Shown: positions 32,458 through 42,414 of the stretch, in pieces
Numbering within the stretch: the stretch's first letter is position 1
Layout: the number at the start of each line of letters is the position of its first letter
DNA from: HTCC5015 sp051747425
GTDB taxonomy: Bacteria > Pseudomonadota > Gammaproteobacteria > HTCC5015
Assembly: GCA_051747425.1 (NCBI GenBank)
Contig: JBNJGD010000002.1
Coordinates: 62,001-126,000, forward strand
Length of the DNA stretch: 64,000 bases
Direction of reading: 5' to 3'
Program-made: the position numbers and the translations under genes
The notes under the pieces: generated by a model
Told to the model about the DNA's origin: nothing
The model's input: only the letters and a program-made list of their open reading frames with translations
The model's database searches: none

Positions 32458-33249
32458 ATGTCCCAACGCTGCCACACTCTGCTGCCCCTCCTTGCAGCCC
32501 TTGCACTCGTCGCACCGGCAACCAGCCCGGCCGACGCCCCTCTCTGCCCACCCGTTTCCACCATGTCCCGACAGAGCGTGGAAGTCGCCGAAGTCATCGA
32601 TGGCGACACTCTGAGACTGAAAGGCGGGGTGCTATTACGCATGCAGGGCATCAACACGCCCGAGGTAGAAAACCCGCACCGCCGTGCCGAGCGCGGTGGC
32701 AAGGCCGCCAGTCGATGGCTCAAAAATACGCTGGATGGTGGAGAGCGGATCAACATCGCCTTCACCGGGGACACACCGAAGAAAGACCGTTACGGTCGCC
32801 TGCTGGCACACGCCTTCAAGGGCGACACCAACCTTCAGGCGCAGCTCCTGACAAGGGGCCTGGGGCAGAGCTTCAGCCTCGACGATGACCCCCTGATTCG
32901 CTGCTACGGCAATATTGAACGACGCGCCCGAAAATCGGGCAGCGGCCTCTGGGCCTGGCCGGAGTACGCCCCTCAATCCGTTGGCGATGCCCTTGCCGAC
33001 GGCAAGGGACACAAGCTCGTTCGCGCCAAGGTGGGCGAAACCAGCCTCTCGCGCAAAAATTTCTGGCTGCACCTGGAGGGGGGCCTGGGCGCCAAGATCG
33101 AGCGACAGCACCTGGACCTCTTCGAAGGCATCGATCTGACATCGCTTGCCGGCCGCATCGTCACCCTGCGGGGCTTTGTCTTTCACAGTCACAATCGCTG
33201 GATGCTCGACCTGAGACACCCCAACGACTTGTGGCTGGACGACAAATAG
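32458..33249 (+). CDS. Secreted thermonuclease (SNase-like) family protein
   Basis: 263 residues. A signal peptide (about 1-26, LLPLLAALALVAPATSPADA) is followed by an SNase-like OB-fold: VEVAEVIDGDTLRLKGG, LRMQGINTPE, and KKDRYGRLLAHAFKGDTNLQAQLLTRGLGQ. The catalytic Arg/Glu set is represented by R-x-x-G-I-N-T-P-E and DRYGR. A second domain (about 165-263) has no clear assignment. Placed between rpmE and malic enzyme, as in Pseudomonas. Confidence 0.5.
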   Translation: MSQRCHTLLPLLAALALVAPATSPADAPLCPPVSTMSRQSVEVAEVIDGDTLRLKGGVLLRMQGINTPEVENPHRRAERGGKAASRWLKNTLDGGERINIAFTGDTPKKDRYGRLLAHAFKGDTNLQAQLLTRGLGQSFSLDDDPLIRCYGNIERRARKSGSGLWAWPEYAPQSVGDALADGKGHKLVRAKVGETSLSRKNFWLHLEGGLGAKIERQHLDLFEGIDLTSLAGRIVTLRGFVFHSHNRWMLDLRHPNDLWLDDK

Positions 33250-33334
33250 GCACAAGCCCGGGACAAAATGGCTATTTATCCCGCTTGCCTAGTGCAACAC
33301 CGCCAGAAATAAGCTAGATTACGCCCTTCGTCGC

Positions 33335-33414
33335 TGTGCACTTCGGCACACGCGCAGAGGGAGTTGAACCCCGCTTTGCGCTGGCGCCATTGCCTCGGGA
33401 GTCACCCTCTCCGC
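33335..33414 (+). other. Possible structured leader upstream of maeB
   Basis: A small hairpin TGTGC/GCACA (33335-33350) is followed by a long-range stem: GCGCAGAGGG (33352-33361) pairs with CCCTCTCCGC (33405-33414), nine of ten positions. It does not match any riboswitch consensus I know. No run of T follows. The remaining 87 bases to the maeB ATG show no promoter or open frame. Confidence 0.5.
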
Positions 33415-33501
33415 AGGCACCCCAAAAGGGTCAGGCCAAATGATGCTCGCACCGACGATTTCTTTTAATTCAATTGCAGATGATCTGCCCCTGTACTGGC
33501 C

Positions 33502-34773
<1,272 letters not shown>

Positions 34774-34778
34774 TTGAC

Positions 34779-34804
34779 GGGCCCGGTTCTTCCGGGCCCT
34801 TTTT
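34779..34804 (+). terminator. maeB terminator abutting the next start codon
   Basis: Perfect 8-bp stem GGGCCCGG/CCGGGCCC, 5-base loop, five T (34800-34804). The next gene's GTG/ATG (34805/34808) begins immediately, so its ribosome site would lie inside the hairpin. Confidence 0.5.
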
Positions 34805-34807
34805 GTG

Positions 34808-35707
34808 ATGCCTCGCGCCTACCTCATCGACGCCAGTATTTATGTCTTTCGCAGCTGGCATGTTCTGCCCGACTCGCTGACCGATGCCGAGGGCCACCCG
34901 GCCAATGCGGTCTACGGCTTTGCCGATTTTCTCCTTCAGCTGATCGAACAAACCCGCCCCAGCCACCTGGCCTGTGCTTTCGATCTGTGTTCCGGAGGCA
35001 ATTGGCGACGCGAGGTGTTTGCCGAATACAAGGCCAACCGACCACCGGCGCCTGATGAGCTCAAGCGCCAGTTCGCCCTCTGCCGGGAGCTGGTGGCCAC
35101 CGCCGGGCTGGCCGGCTTTGGCAGCCCGCGCTACGAAGCAGACGACATTATCGGCACACTGTCACGGCACCTGCGCCGCCACGGCTTCCACTCCACCCTG
35201 GTCACTGGAGACAAGGACCTTACCCAGCTAATCCGCGACGGCGACGAGTGGTGGGAGTTCACCCGCAACCAGCGACTGGATGGCCGCGGTATCGAAAAAA
35301 AGTGGGGGGTTCCCCCGGAACAGGTCGCCGACCTGTTGGCGCTGGTGGGTGACAAGGTCGACAACATTGCCGGCATCCCGGGCATCGGCCCCAAAACCGC
35401 TGCCAATTTGCTGAAAAAATTTGGCGACCTGGAAGGCGTCCTGGCCAATATCGACGGCATCGGCGAAATGAAGTTTCGCAGCGCCAAGCGCATCGAGAAT
35501 CTGGTCCGAATGCACCAGGAAGCGGCCCGCCTGGCCCGCCAGCTCACTGCCATTGCCGACGACCCGGAAGTGCCAGACAGTCCCGAGGCCCTGCAGCCAA
35601 ATGGCTACGATGCGGTCGACCTGTCCGCCCTGTTTCAGCGCCTGGGCTTCAGCGAGCGCAAGCTGGAGCGCTGGGAGCAGGCGTTGTCGCAATATGAACG
35701 CCTTTAG
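34808..35707 (+). CDS. 5'-3' exonuclease / flap endonuclease family protein
   Basis: 299-residue stand-alone version of the DNA polymerase I 5' nuclease domain (ExoIX-like). PIN-type core: YLIDASIYVFRSWH (first Asp), FDLCSGGNWRREVFAEYKANR, YEADDIIGTLSRH and VTGDKDLTQLI acidic motifs, then the helix-hairpin-helix GIPGIGPKTAANLLKKFG. It processes flaps or RNA primers. The ATG at 34808 is directly after the maeB terminator and has no separate Shine-Dalgarno; GTG at 34805 is an alternative. Confidence 0.5.
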   Translation: MPRAYLIDASIYVFRSWHVLPDSLTDAEGHPANAVYGFADFLLQLIEQTRPSHLACAFDLCSGGNWRREVFAEYKANRPPAPDELKRQFALCRELVATAGLAGFGSPRYEADDIIGTLSRHLRRHGFHSTLVTGDKDLTQLIRDGDEWWEFTRNQRLDGRGIEKKWGVPPEQVADLLALVGDKVDNIAGIPGIGPKTAANLLKKFGDLEGVLANIDGIGEMKFRSAKRIENLVRMHQEAARLARQLTAIADDPEVPDSPEALQPNGYDAVDLSALFQRLGFSERKLERWEQALSQYERL

Positions 35708-35792
35708 ACGACAAATTCAGCGACGCCACTTGAGACTGCCGGTATTTCCGGGACAATAAAAAAACGGATTATAAGAAGAACAGGGATTCGCT

Positions 35793-36548
35793 GTGACCAA
35801 AACCGCCAGCATCGTTTTTACCCTCATACTGACATTTCTCACGCCAGCCGGTGCCGAGTTGGTGCGCGTTGGACTGGAGCCCTTTCCGCCGTTGATCAAC
35901 GCCGACGGCAGCGGCTACACCATCGATGTGCTGCGCGCCATTGAGAAGCGTACCGGGGCGGAGTTCGACATTCGCATCATGAGCTATCGCCGGGCCAAGA
36001 TCGAGCTCAAGAAAGGCAATATCGATCTGCTGGGGCACACACCCTGGCGTGCCGAACAGCGGGATTTCTATCGCTACGCCCAGGAACTGCAGTTCCGCAT
36101 CCCCGCCCGCATTGCCCTGTTCAGCCTGGAGGAGCAATTCCTCGAGCTGGACGAGCTCGGCAAGGGGCGGTTGGGAACGCCCACGGGCAATGCCGACTTT
36201 ATGGCCGAGGTGATCGATGCCGGCCTGCCCAGCTTCACTGAAGCGCCGCTGGAAAGCCTGATCGACATGCTGGCACTGGGGCGTATTGACGCCATCGTCT
36301 TTGCCAAAGGCCCCGTCCTCAAGACACTGAAGCAGGAAGACAGCGAGCTCTCACCCCTCAGCCGGGTTCTGGTCGATGACATTTACGCCGGCCTGGCAGT
36401 GCAGCGCACCCGGCGCGGCGACCGTCTGGAGAAAAAACTCAATACGGCCCTCAAACAGATCGACCTGGTAGCGCTATTGGAGCCCTACCGGGAATACCTG
36501 GCCCGGGAGGTCGACCAGCAGTCCTTCAGCGTGCAAAAGAGCGACTAG
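35793..36548 (+). CDS. Periplasmic substrate-binding protein (SBP family 3-like)
   Basis: 251 residues with a signal peptide (about 1-21, LTPAGA) and a two-lobed SBP_bac_3-like fold: VRVGLEPFPPLINADGSGYTIDVLRAIEKRTG, then GNIDLLGHTPWRAEQRDF and IDMLALGRIDAIVF. No permease or ATPase gene lies beside it, so it may be an orphan binding or regulatory protein; the ligand is unknown. The start is GTG at 35793. Its last 4 bases overlap the stop of the convergent membrane-protein gene. Confidence 0.5.
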   Translation: MTKTASIVFTLILTFLTPAGAELVRVGLEPFPPLINADGSGYTIDVLRAIEKRTGAEFDIRIMSYRRAKIELKKGNIDLLGHTPWRAEQRDFYRYAQELQFRIPARIALFSLEEQFLELDELGKGRLGTPTGNADFMAEVIDAGLPSFTEAPLESLIDMLALGRIDAIVFAKGPVLKTLKQEDSELSPLSRVLVDDIYAGLAVQRTRRGDRLEKKLNTALKQIDLVALLEPYREYLAREVDQQSFSVQKSD

Positions 36549-37240
36549 CGTCCTCGCCGCTTGAATAATTTCGGATTGCTCTCGACAAAGGCGTGAATCC
36601 AGCGCTCCATCAGCGAGCCTTTCCGGCCCGACTTGAGGTAGCCATAACCGGCCACCGAAATCGCCACGGCGCCAACACTGGCCACAATCAGATCCCACAT
36701 GGTATCGGTCAGGCCGGAGTCATCGCCCAGCATGGGCTTTTGCATGTTCATGCCCAACAGCTGATCCATGCTGAATTCAAAGATCTCCCATACCGCCCCC
36801 GTACCCACCGCAAAGAGAAAGGCAAAAAAGGCGACAAAGCCGGGCTTCATGTGCATGCCGATGTCCTCGGTCTCGTTGAGCACATGGACGAGCAAAAAGC
36901 CGATAAACCCGAGCAAAACACCGGAACTGGAGTGAAGGGCAATGTCCCACCACCAGAAGCGGGCGTAGTAGTCGTGAATCTCGCCCAGAAACAGGGAGGC
37001 AAAGACAAAGCCGATAATCAGCAGGACGATTTCGGGGGGTATGAACACCCGGAAAAAACGGCCAATAAAAAATGGCGCCAGACTGATCACCACAATCCCA
37101 CTGGCGATCACCGCCGTCAACCACTGCTGGCCAACGACGGCCAACACCACTTCCAGAATCAGAACACCCTGCAGGGCAAAGGTCAGCCGGCGGTGAATAT
37201 TCTGCCCGGTCAGGGTGCTCATCCAGTTTTTATTTGGCAT
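36545..37240 (-). CDS. DUF2238 (YjdF-type) integral membrane protein
   Basis: 231 residues with about six hydrophobic helices: LQGVLILEVVLAVVGQ, IVVISLAPFFIGRFF, IVLLIIGFVFASLFLGEI, SSSGVLLGFIGFLLVHVL, GFVAFFAFLFAVGTGAVWEIFEF and LIVASVGAVAISVAGYGYL. The His/Glu-rich HDYYARFWWWDIALHS and AVWEIFEFSMDQ segments are characteristic of the family. Function unknown. The ATG at 37240 overlaps the thioesterase stop, so it is co-translated. Confidence 0.5.
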   Translation of the reverse strand: MPNKNWMSTLTGQNIHRRLTFALQGVLILEVVLAVVGQQWLTAVIASGIVVISLAPFFIGRFFRVFIPPEIVLLIIGFVFASLFLGEIHDYYARFWWWDIALHSSSGVLLGFIGFLLVHVLNETEDIGMHMKPGFVAFFAFLFAVGTGAVWEIFEFSMDQLLGMNMQKPMLGDDSGLTDTMWDLIVASVGAVAISVAGYGYLKSGRKGSLMERWIHAFVESNPKLFKRRGR

Positions 37241-37691
37241 CCTTGAGCCCCGTTTTCTCGGCATAGCCGGTAACAAATGCCGGCGGCATACGCCGCACCT
37301 TGCCGCTTTCAAGGTCGACACAGACGAAACGCGTATGGGCGCGCAGCACCACCACGGCGTCGACTGGACGGATTATCTGGTAGTGGCGGGTCAGGCTGAT
37401 GCGATCGCATTGTCTTACCCAGGTAGCAACCGCCAGCTTCTCTCCGGCGAAAGTGGCCGCCAGATAATCCAGCTCGGTGTGTACCGCGGCCATCCCGTAG
37501 CCCAGCTCACGGTATTCCCTGATGCCCAGGCCCAGGTGCTCGGAGTGTGCCCAGGCCATCATTTCACACCACTTGAGGTACTCACAGTTGTTGGTGTGCC
37601 CCAGCAAATCAATCTGATCGTCCTTTACTTCCACCTCAAGGGTGAAGGGGGAAGGCCAATCCCAGGCCAGACTCTCGTGATCATTGCTCAT
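37230..37691 (-). CDS. Acyl-CoA thioesterase (hot-dog fold, 4HBT family)
   Basis: 153-residue hot-dog protein. The N-terminal DDQIDLLGHTNNCEYLKWCE carries the Asp-Gly-His-x-N-x-x-Y pattern of the 4-hydroxybenzoyl-CoA thioesterase class, followed by VHTELDYLAATFAGEKLAVATWV. It likely hydrolyses a short or medium acyl-CoA; substrate unknown. It heads the small thioesterase-DUF2238 operon and is divergent from rluE. Confidence 0.5.
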   Translation of the reverse strand: MSNDHESLAWDWPSPFTLEVEVKDDQIDLLGHTNNCEYLKWCEMMAWAHSEHLGLGIREYRELGYGMAAVHTELDYLAATFAGEKLAVATWVRQCDRISLTRHYQIIRPVDAVVVLRAHTRFVCVDLESGKVRRMPPAFVTGYAEKTGLKDAK

Positions 37692-37746
37692 TGGCTGACT
37701 CGCTCACATCGACTGATACAATGCCCCTTTTTAACAGATTGCCAGC

Positions 37747-38298
37747 ATGTCGCGTACCCTCGTCTTCAACAAGCCCTTTGGCGTGCTCTGCCAGTTTACC
37801 GACCCCGACGGCTCGGCCACCCTGGGCGACTACATCGATATCCCCGGAGTTTACGCTGCCGGCCGACTGGACAAGGACAGTGAAGGACTGCTGGTTTTGA
37901 CCGATGACGGCAAGCTTCAACACCGCATCGCCCATCCGAAGAACAAAATGGCCAAGACCTACTGGGTTCAGGTGGAAGGCGAACCCGATGAGGGAGCAGT
38001 GGCACAATTGCGACGCGGAGTTGAATTGAAAGACGGCCCGACCAAACCGGCCAAAGTGCGACTCATTGACGAACCCATGCTGGATCAAGGTGGACTGTGG
38101 CCACGCAACCCGCCCGTTCGTTACCGCAAGAGCGTGCCCACGCAGTGGCTGGAACTCACCATCAGGGAAGGCCGAAACCGGCAGGTTCGGCGCATGACGG
38201 CCGCAGTCGGCCACCCGACATTGCGATTGATCCGCTGTCGCATCGGCCCCTGGGAACTCACCGACCTGCAACCGGGACAATGGCGAGCGAGCGACTAG
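37747..38298 (+). CDS. rluE: 23S rRNA pseudouridine synthase RluE-type
   Basis: 183-residue pseudouridine synthase without an S4 domain, the RluE architecture (E. coli RluE modifies U2457 of 23S rRNA). Catalytic Asp is in AAGRLDKDSEGLLVLTDDG; also NKPFGVLCQF at the start, KTYWVQVEG, and the C-terminal LTIREGRNRQVRRMTAAVGHPTLRLIR. Complete. Its last 4 bases overlap the stop of the convergent lipoprotein gene. Confidence 0.5.
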   Translation: MSRTLVFNKPFGVLCQFTDPDGSATLGDYIDIPGVYAAGRLDKDSEGLLVLTDDGKLQHRIAHPKNKMAKTYWVQVEGEPDEGAVAQLRRGVELKDGPTKPAKVRLIDEPMLDQGGLWPRNPPVRYRKSVPTQWLELTIREGRNRQVRRMTAAVGHPTLRLIRCRIGPWELTDLQPGQWRASD

Positions 38299-39134
38299 TC
38301 CTCGGGGGCTAGTCGAGAACGCGTTTCCAGTGTGAAGTTGCTGTCTGAAGGATTGACTTCAAGGGCCGTCACCAGCAGATAATATCGTCCGGACAGGAAA
38401 TAATTCCAACCCGAAATACAGTAGGAATCCTCGCTCCCCGCAGGGCAACCTGAACCCCTGTGACCTGAACCACTCCGCGCCTGACCCTTTGCATTATAGA
38501 GGTTCAACCGGTACTCATCCTGCTGACCTGTAAGAATGAAGTCATACTCTTCATCCCGGTCTGTCCGGATTGAGTAGAGCTTGTAATTGCCCGGCTGATT
38601 TAATGTCTGATTGGAGACTGTGCCATTTTTGCCCAGTGTTAGCGCTTTGGCCCGTTTACTGGCATACCAAACCTCTGCCGAGCTCTCCAGTTTTGTCAGG
38701 CGTAATCGGTAGCGACCGTTTTGACAACCTGTCGGACTGAAAGCGACATCGTCCGCAGTCATGGTTTCCCAGTCCGATGAAAGCTCAAAGGTCTGTTTTT
38801 CGCTATCGGCCAACTCGATCGACAGGTTCCCATCATTAATCCATTCCGCCTTGAGGCCAATGGGCAATCTCGTGGTATCACCGCCCGATACACCGACCGC
38901 ATTGCGCGTTTCAATGCGTACCAGTACGCTTTCTTCCTTGATCGAGAGATAGTAGTACTCCTTGACGCCAATAGCCTCTGCATTTTTTGGGCTCGAAGAA
39001 CAGTCGGCTTCCTGCATGGTCGACTCCACCTGCCAGAACCCGTCGATTGTCTTTTTGCCACTGCCGCCACCGCCCCCGCCGGTATCACAAGCCGTCAACA
39101 AACCTGCTATCAGTACTGTCCCTATGACTCTCAT
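38295..39134 (-). CDS. Predicted lipoprotein of unknown function (paralogue of next gene)
   Basis: 279 residues. Signal peptide with lipobox LLTAC (Cys16), a Gly-rich linker, then GFWQVESTMQEADCSSSP, which parallels GFWTFETTVRSAEC of the neighbouring lipoprotein. The C-terminal half (about 165-275) looks like a bacterial pre-peptidase or PPC-type beta domain: NQPGNYKLYSIRTDRDEEYDFILTGQQDEYRLNLYNA ... GRYYLLVTALE. The start at 39134 forms an ATGA overlap with the upstream gene. Not a recognised family as a whole. Confidence 0.5.
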   Translation of the reverse strand: MRVIGTVLIAGLLTACDTGGGGGGSGKKTIDGFWQVESTMQEADCSSSPKNAEAIGVKEYYYLSIKEESVLVRIETRNAVGVSGGDTTRLPIGLKAEWINDGNLSIELADSEKQTFELSSDWETMTADDVAFSPTGCQNGRYRLRLTKLESSAEVWYASKRAKALTLGKNGTVSNQTLNQPGNYKLYSIRTDRDEEYDFILTGQQDEYRLNLYNAKGQARSGSGHRGSGCPAGSEDSYCISGWNYFLSGRYYLLVTALEVNPSDSNFTLETRSRLAPED

Positions 39135-40045
39135 TGGGACACCACCTGACAATCGGGTGGGATACAGCGGTTTTCACCATCTTCTTCATACAAAACCCTG
39201 GCCGTGAAGGCCGGATCGGCGGGCACACCATCAACACCGTAAATCACCAGAAAGTAGGTGCCGGTACCCCCGGCAATCACCTTGCGATCGAAGCACAATT
39301 GGTTGTTCTCTGCCTCTTTGTCATAACCCTGATCTTCGCAAAGTGATATTTGATCATTGTCTCCCCCCCGGCTATTCAAGACCATCCGCCTATCTGCCCC
39401 GTAAACACCGGCCACCCAGACATCTTCTGCGGGGGTGTTGTTGGTCTCAATCAGCGCTCCGTACCAGTCATCGGTGGCTACCTTGAAACGATAAACCTGG
39501 TATCCCTCATCGTTCAGCACCCCCGACACCTCTGTATTCATTGGGATCGATTTTGACTCGGCCATAATCTCGGCATAGCGTTCTTCCTCACTGTCCGCAA
39601 TCTTGCGCATGACGACCCCGTAACTGACCCAACAAGTACCCTGCTTCACCCGGTAGTCCTTGCTTGAAATCAAACGATTACTGTCAGCCACCTCCAGCTT
39701 TACCCGGTTCTCAAAATCGGCACTGACCGGCCCGGTCAACTCGGAGCCGGAAAGGTTAAATTCGTCTCGTTCACCCCAACGCCCCGGCAACAATCCCTGA
39801 ACCCCCATGAAGTTGAAAATCTGCATACGAGTAATGCCACCGCGCTGATCAACATAGCGATAGCCCACTTCCTGCTCACCGACGCGAGCGTCCCATTCGG
39901 CGCACTCGGCACTTCGAACCGTCGTCTCAAAGGTCCAAAAACCCCTGAGGGTGAAATCCTTTCCTTCCTTACCGGTGTCGCAGGCCACCATCCCCAAAGA
40001 CAGGGCCGTCAGGCAAAGCGCGTTAATGATGGACCGATTCAGCAT
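39131..40045 (-). CDS. Predicted lipoprotein of unknown function
   Basis: 304 residues, lipobox GMVAC (Cys22), followed by the shared GFW..ETT..S.EC block. The C-terminal part again resembles a PPC-like beta domain (SGVLNDEGYQVYRFKVATDDWYGALIETNN ... GGTGTYFLVIYGVDG). Several Cys pairs suggest disulfides in the periplasm or on the surface. Likely co-transcribed and co-translated with the following paralogue; no known partner identified. Confidence 0.5.
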   Translation of the reverse strand: MLNRSIINALCLTALSLGMVACDTGKEGKDFTLRGFWTFETTVRSAECAEWDARVGEQEVGYRYVDQRGGITRMQIFNFMGVQGLLPGRWGERDEFNLSGSELTGPVSADFENRVKLEVADSNRLISSKDYRVKQGTCWVSYGVVMRKIADSEEERYAEIMAESKSIPMNTEVSGVLNDEGYQVYRFKVATDDWYGALIETNNTPAEDVWVAGVYGADRRMVLNSRGGDNDQISLCEDQGYDKEAENNQLCFDRKVIAGGTGTYFLVIYGVDGVPADPAFTARVLYEEDGENRCIPPDCQVVSQ

Positions 40046-40060
40046 GTTGTAACCTGGTTT

Positions 40061-41089
40061 TCAGCGCTCCGCATAATGCTGGCGCCGGTATTGACTGGGC
40101 GACACCCCGCTCCACTGGCGGAAGGCGCGCGAAAAATTGGATGGATCCGAGTACCCCAGTTTATCCGCAACGCGCTGTACCGACAATCCATTGCGCAACC
40201 AGCGCCGGGCGCGGTCTTCGCGCACCTCGTCCAGCAGCTGGCGATAACTGACTCCCAGGGCGTCCAGATAGCGACGCAGGGTGCGTGAAGTAAGACAGTA
40301 CTTTTCCGCCAATTGTTCCAGGCTGGGAAAACTCCCCTCGGTCCGCATCAACTGGTTGCGAATCCGCAGGGCCCAATCCTGCTCGGCTTCCAGTCGCTCC
40401 AGCTCCTCCTCACACTTTTGCGCCGCCGCCTCCCGGGAACCGGGGTCCGCCATGGGGAAGGGTTCGTGGAGCAACCCCTCGGGCATGGACAACTCTGCCA
40501 TTTCACCGCCGAAGCCCACCTCCATCTTGAGAACCTCGCGGTATCGTCCGGCGTGCTCGGGCGCCGGGTAGGGCAACACGACCTTCGCGCCCCTAAAACG
40601 CTCGCCGAGAATGAATTCGGCACCCGCCACCACCGAGGCCATCACTACTTCCAGGTAGGGCACGCGGACATCGCCGAGCTCATGTGTTTCGACCAGGCCG
40701 AAGTGAACCCGGCCCTTGCGTTTGTACAGACGCGGCTCACAGAGACGGGTGCGGGTACGGAAATAGCGCTCCAACAGAGCCAGCATATCGGCCAGGTTGG
40801 CACTGCTGATGGCGGCATAGCCGAGCAAACCGTGGGCGGTCAGGGTCATTTGCTGCCCCAGGCGCAGACCGATGGCGGGGTCGCCACTGAGGTCTCTGGC
40901 CCCCTGCATCACCCGGCGAAACTGCTCAAAGCGCAAAGTCGGCGCTGTACCGTAAACCTCGTCGCGCTCCAGCCCGACACGCCTGAGCAAGCGTTCGGTA
41001 TCCAGCCCCGACTGGGCCATCAACTCGAGCAAAGTGCGCACATAGTTAACCGAGAGGGGCGCGCGTTTGTGCAGGGTTCGGGGTTTCAT
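40061..41089 (-). CDS. AraC family transcriptional regulator
   Basis: 342 residues. The N-terminal ~200 residues form an arabinose-binding-type sensor domain (LRFEQFRRVMQGARDLSGDPAIGLRLGQQMTLTAHGLLGYAAISS), as in OruR/ArgR-like AraC proteins; the C-terminal ~90 carry two HTH motifs (LEQLAEKYCLTSRTLRRYLDALGVSYRQL and VQRVADKLGYSDPSNFSRAFRQWSGVSPSQYR). Start at 41089. It is divergent from the fatty-acid desaturase, its likely target; the inducer could be a fatty acid but that is inference. Confidence 0.5.
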   Translation of the reverse strand: MKPRTLHKRAPLSVNYVRTLLELMAQSGLDTERLLRRVGLERDEVYGTAPTLRFEQFRRVMQGARDLSGDPAIGLRLGQQMTLTAHGLLGYAAISSANLADMLALLERYFRTRTRLCEPRLYKRKGRVHFGLVETHELGDVRVPYLEVVMASVVAGAEFILGERFRGAKVVLPYPAPEHAGRYREVLKMEVGFGGEMAELSMPEGLLHEPFPMADPGSREAAAQKCEEELERLEAEQDWALRIRNQLMRTEGSFPSLEQLAEKYCLTSRTLRRYLDALGVSYRQLLDEVREDRARRWLRNGLSVQRVADKLGYSDPSNFSRAFRQWSGVSPSQYRRQHYAER

Positions 41090-41202
41090 AACCCCATCAT
41101 ACGACAGCTTTGTGTCCGAAAATAACCGATTTATGGCCGTTGTCGCTATTCGCTCCGGTCCACTCACAAGGACAATAGGCAGCACTTCAAAAGGAGCATT
41201 AA

Positions 41203-42270
41203 ATGAGCGAACAAAGCCTTTCCTACAGCCGCCACTTCGGTGCCGACGACGCCCGGGCCATACGCGACGCTGTCAAGCGGGAGTTGGGACCCGAGGCCTT
41301 CCGCTCGCGACCCTGGCGAGCCCTCTGGTTTATCCCCATGTCTGCGGTGATCATTGCCAGTATCGTCGCCATTCTGACCCTCGGCCTGCCCTGGTGGGGC
41401 AACCTTTTGCTCGGCCTGCTGGCCGGCCACACCCTGACTTGCCAGGCATTGCTGGCCCACGAGGTACTCCACGGCTCACTCGGCTTGAGCCGCCGTATGC
41501 AAAACTTTCTCGGCTGGATTGGATTTGGTCCGGCCATGATCCCGCCCGAATTCTGGCGCCGCTGGCACAATGTAGCCCATCACGCCAACACCAATCTTGG
41601 CGACAAGGATCCCGACTCCTTCGGCACCATGAAACGCTATGAAAAGCATCCCGGGCTGGCCAATTTTACCAAGTTGGCTCCCGGATCGGGCACCTGGTAC
41701 AGCTACCTGTTTTTGACCTACTCCTTCATGTTCCACGCCCAGCTGGTACTGTGGATGCAAACCCGCCGGCGCAAGGAGTTCGGCACTTTCAATCGCCGCA
41801 AGGCGATGGCCCAGGCCATATTCTGCGGTCTGTTATGGGTTTCTCTGGCGGTGATCTCGGGCCCTCTGGCGGTGTTCACTGTGGTCATCCCCATGATGAT
41901 GATCAACATCATCGGTCAGGGCTACATCCTTACCAACCACATGCTGCGTCCACAGATGGAGAATAACCACCCGGTGGACAATTCCATGAGTGTGCGCACC
42001 TGGCGCTGGCTGGACCCCCTGCATTTCCACTTCAGCCACCATGTGGAGCACCACCTTTTCCCCCGCATGGGGTCCGACCAGGCGCCCAAGGTGCGCCGCT
42101 GGCTGGAGCGTGAGATGCCCGAGCGCTATGTCTGCCCCAGCCACTTCAAAGCGGTCGTCTGGCTGTACCGCACGCCCCGGGTCTACCGCGACCCCTCCAC
42201 TCTGGTCGACCCCCTCGACACGCAGCGCGAGGTCGATGTACACCAGCTGCAGCCACAACTGCAACACTGA
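41203..42270 (+). CDS. Fatty acid desaturase family protein
   Basis: 355-residue di-iron membrane desaturase. Three histidine boxes are present: HEVLHGS (about 87), HNVAHH (about 122-127) and HFSHHVEHHLFP (about 276-287). Four or so transmembrane helices lie between (LWFIPMSAVIIASIVAILTL, LLLGLLAGHTL, AIFCGLLWVSLAVI, VFTVVIPMMMINI). It introduces a double bond into acyl lipids or a related hydrocarbon; regioselectivity unknown. AAAAGGAG precedes the ATG. Regulated presumably by the flanking AraC and/or TetR gene. Confidence 0.5.
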   Translation: MSEQSLSYSRHFGADDARAIRDAVKRELGPEAFRSRPWRALWFIPMSAVIIASIVAILTLGLPWWGNLLLGLLAGHTLTCQALLAHEVLHGSLGLSRRMQNFLGWIGFGPAMIPPEFWRRWHNVAHHANTNLGDKDPDSFGTMKRYEKHPGLANFTKLAPGSGTWYSYLFLTYSFMFHAQLVLWMQTRRRKEFGTFNRRKAMAQAIFCGLLWVSLAVISGPLAVFTVVIPMMMINIIGQGYILTNHMLRPQMENNHPVDNSMSVRTWRWLDPLHFHFSHHVEHHLFPRMGSDQAPKVRRWLEREMPERYVCPSHFKAVVWLYRTPRVYRDPSTLVDPLDTQREVDVHQLQPQLQH

Positions 42271-42363
42271 CTCCACCCAGCGCGGCCGGACGGCTCCGGT
42301 CGCGCTCACGCCCCTCTCACAACCCCGACGCCGGAATTCCAGCCAGATTGCACCTTGCAGGAT

Positions 42364-42382
42364 TTTTGAACCTGATTCAAAA
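42364..42382. promoter_or_regulatory. Candidate operator upstream of TetR gene
   Basis: Perfect inverted repeat TTTTGAA (42364-42370) and TTCAAAA (42376-42382), 5-base centre, 33 bases before the chosen start of the TetR-family gene. Position and symmetry fit an autoregulatory site. Confidence 0.5.
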
Positions 42383-42414
42383 TCCGACTCTTGGTCAAAA
42401 ACAACGGGGCGTCC

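Noticed and set aside
33352..33385. tRNA T-arm-like sequence (GGGGTTCAACTCCC on the minus strand) before maeB
   Set aside because: No anticodon arm, D-arm or CCA end in register; it is more likely part of a leader stem.
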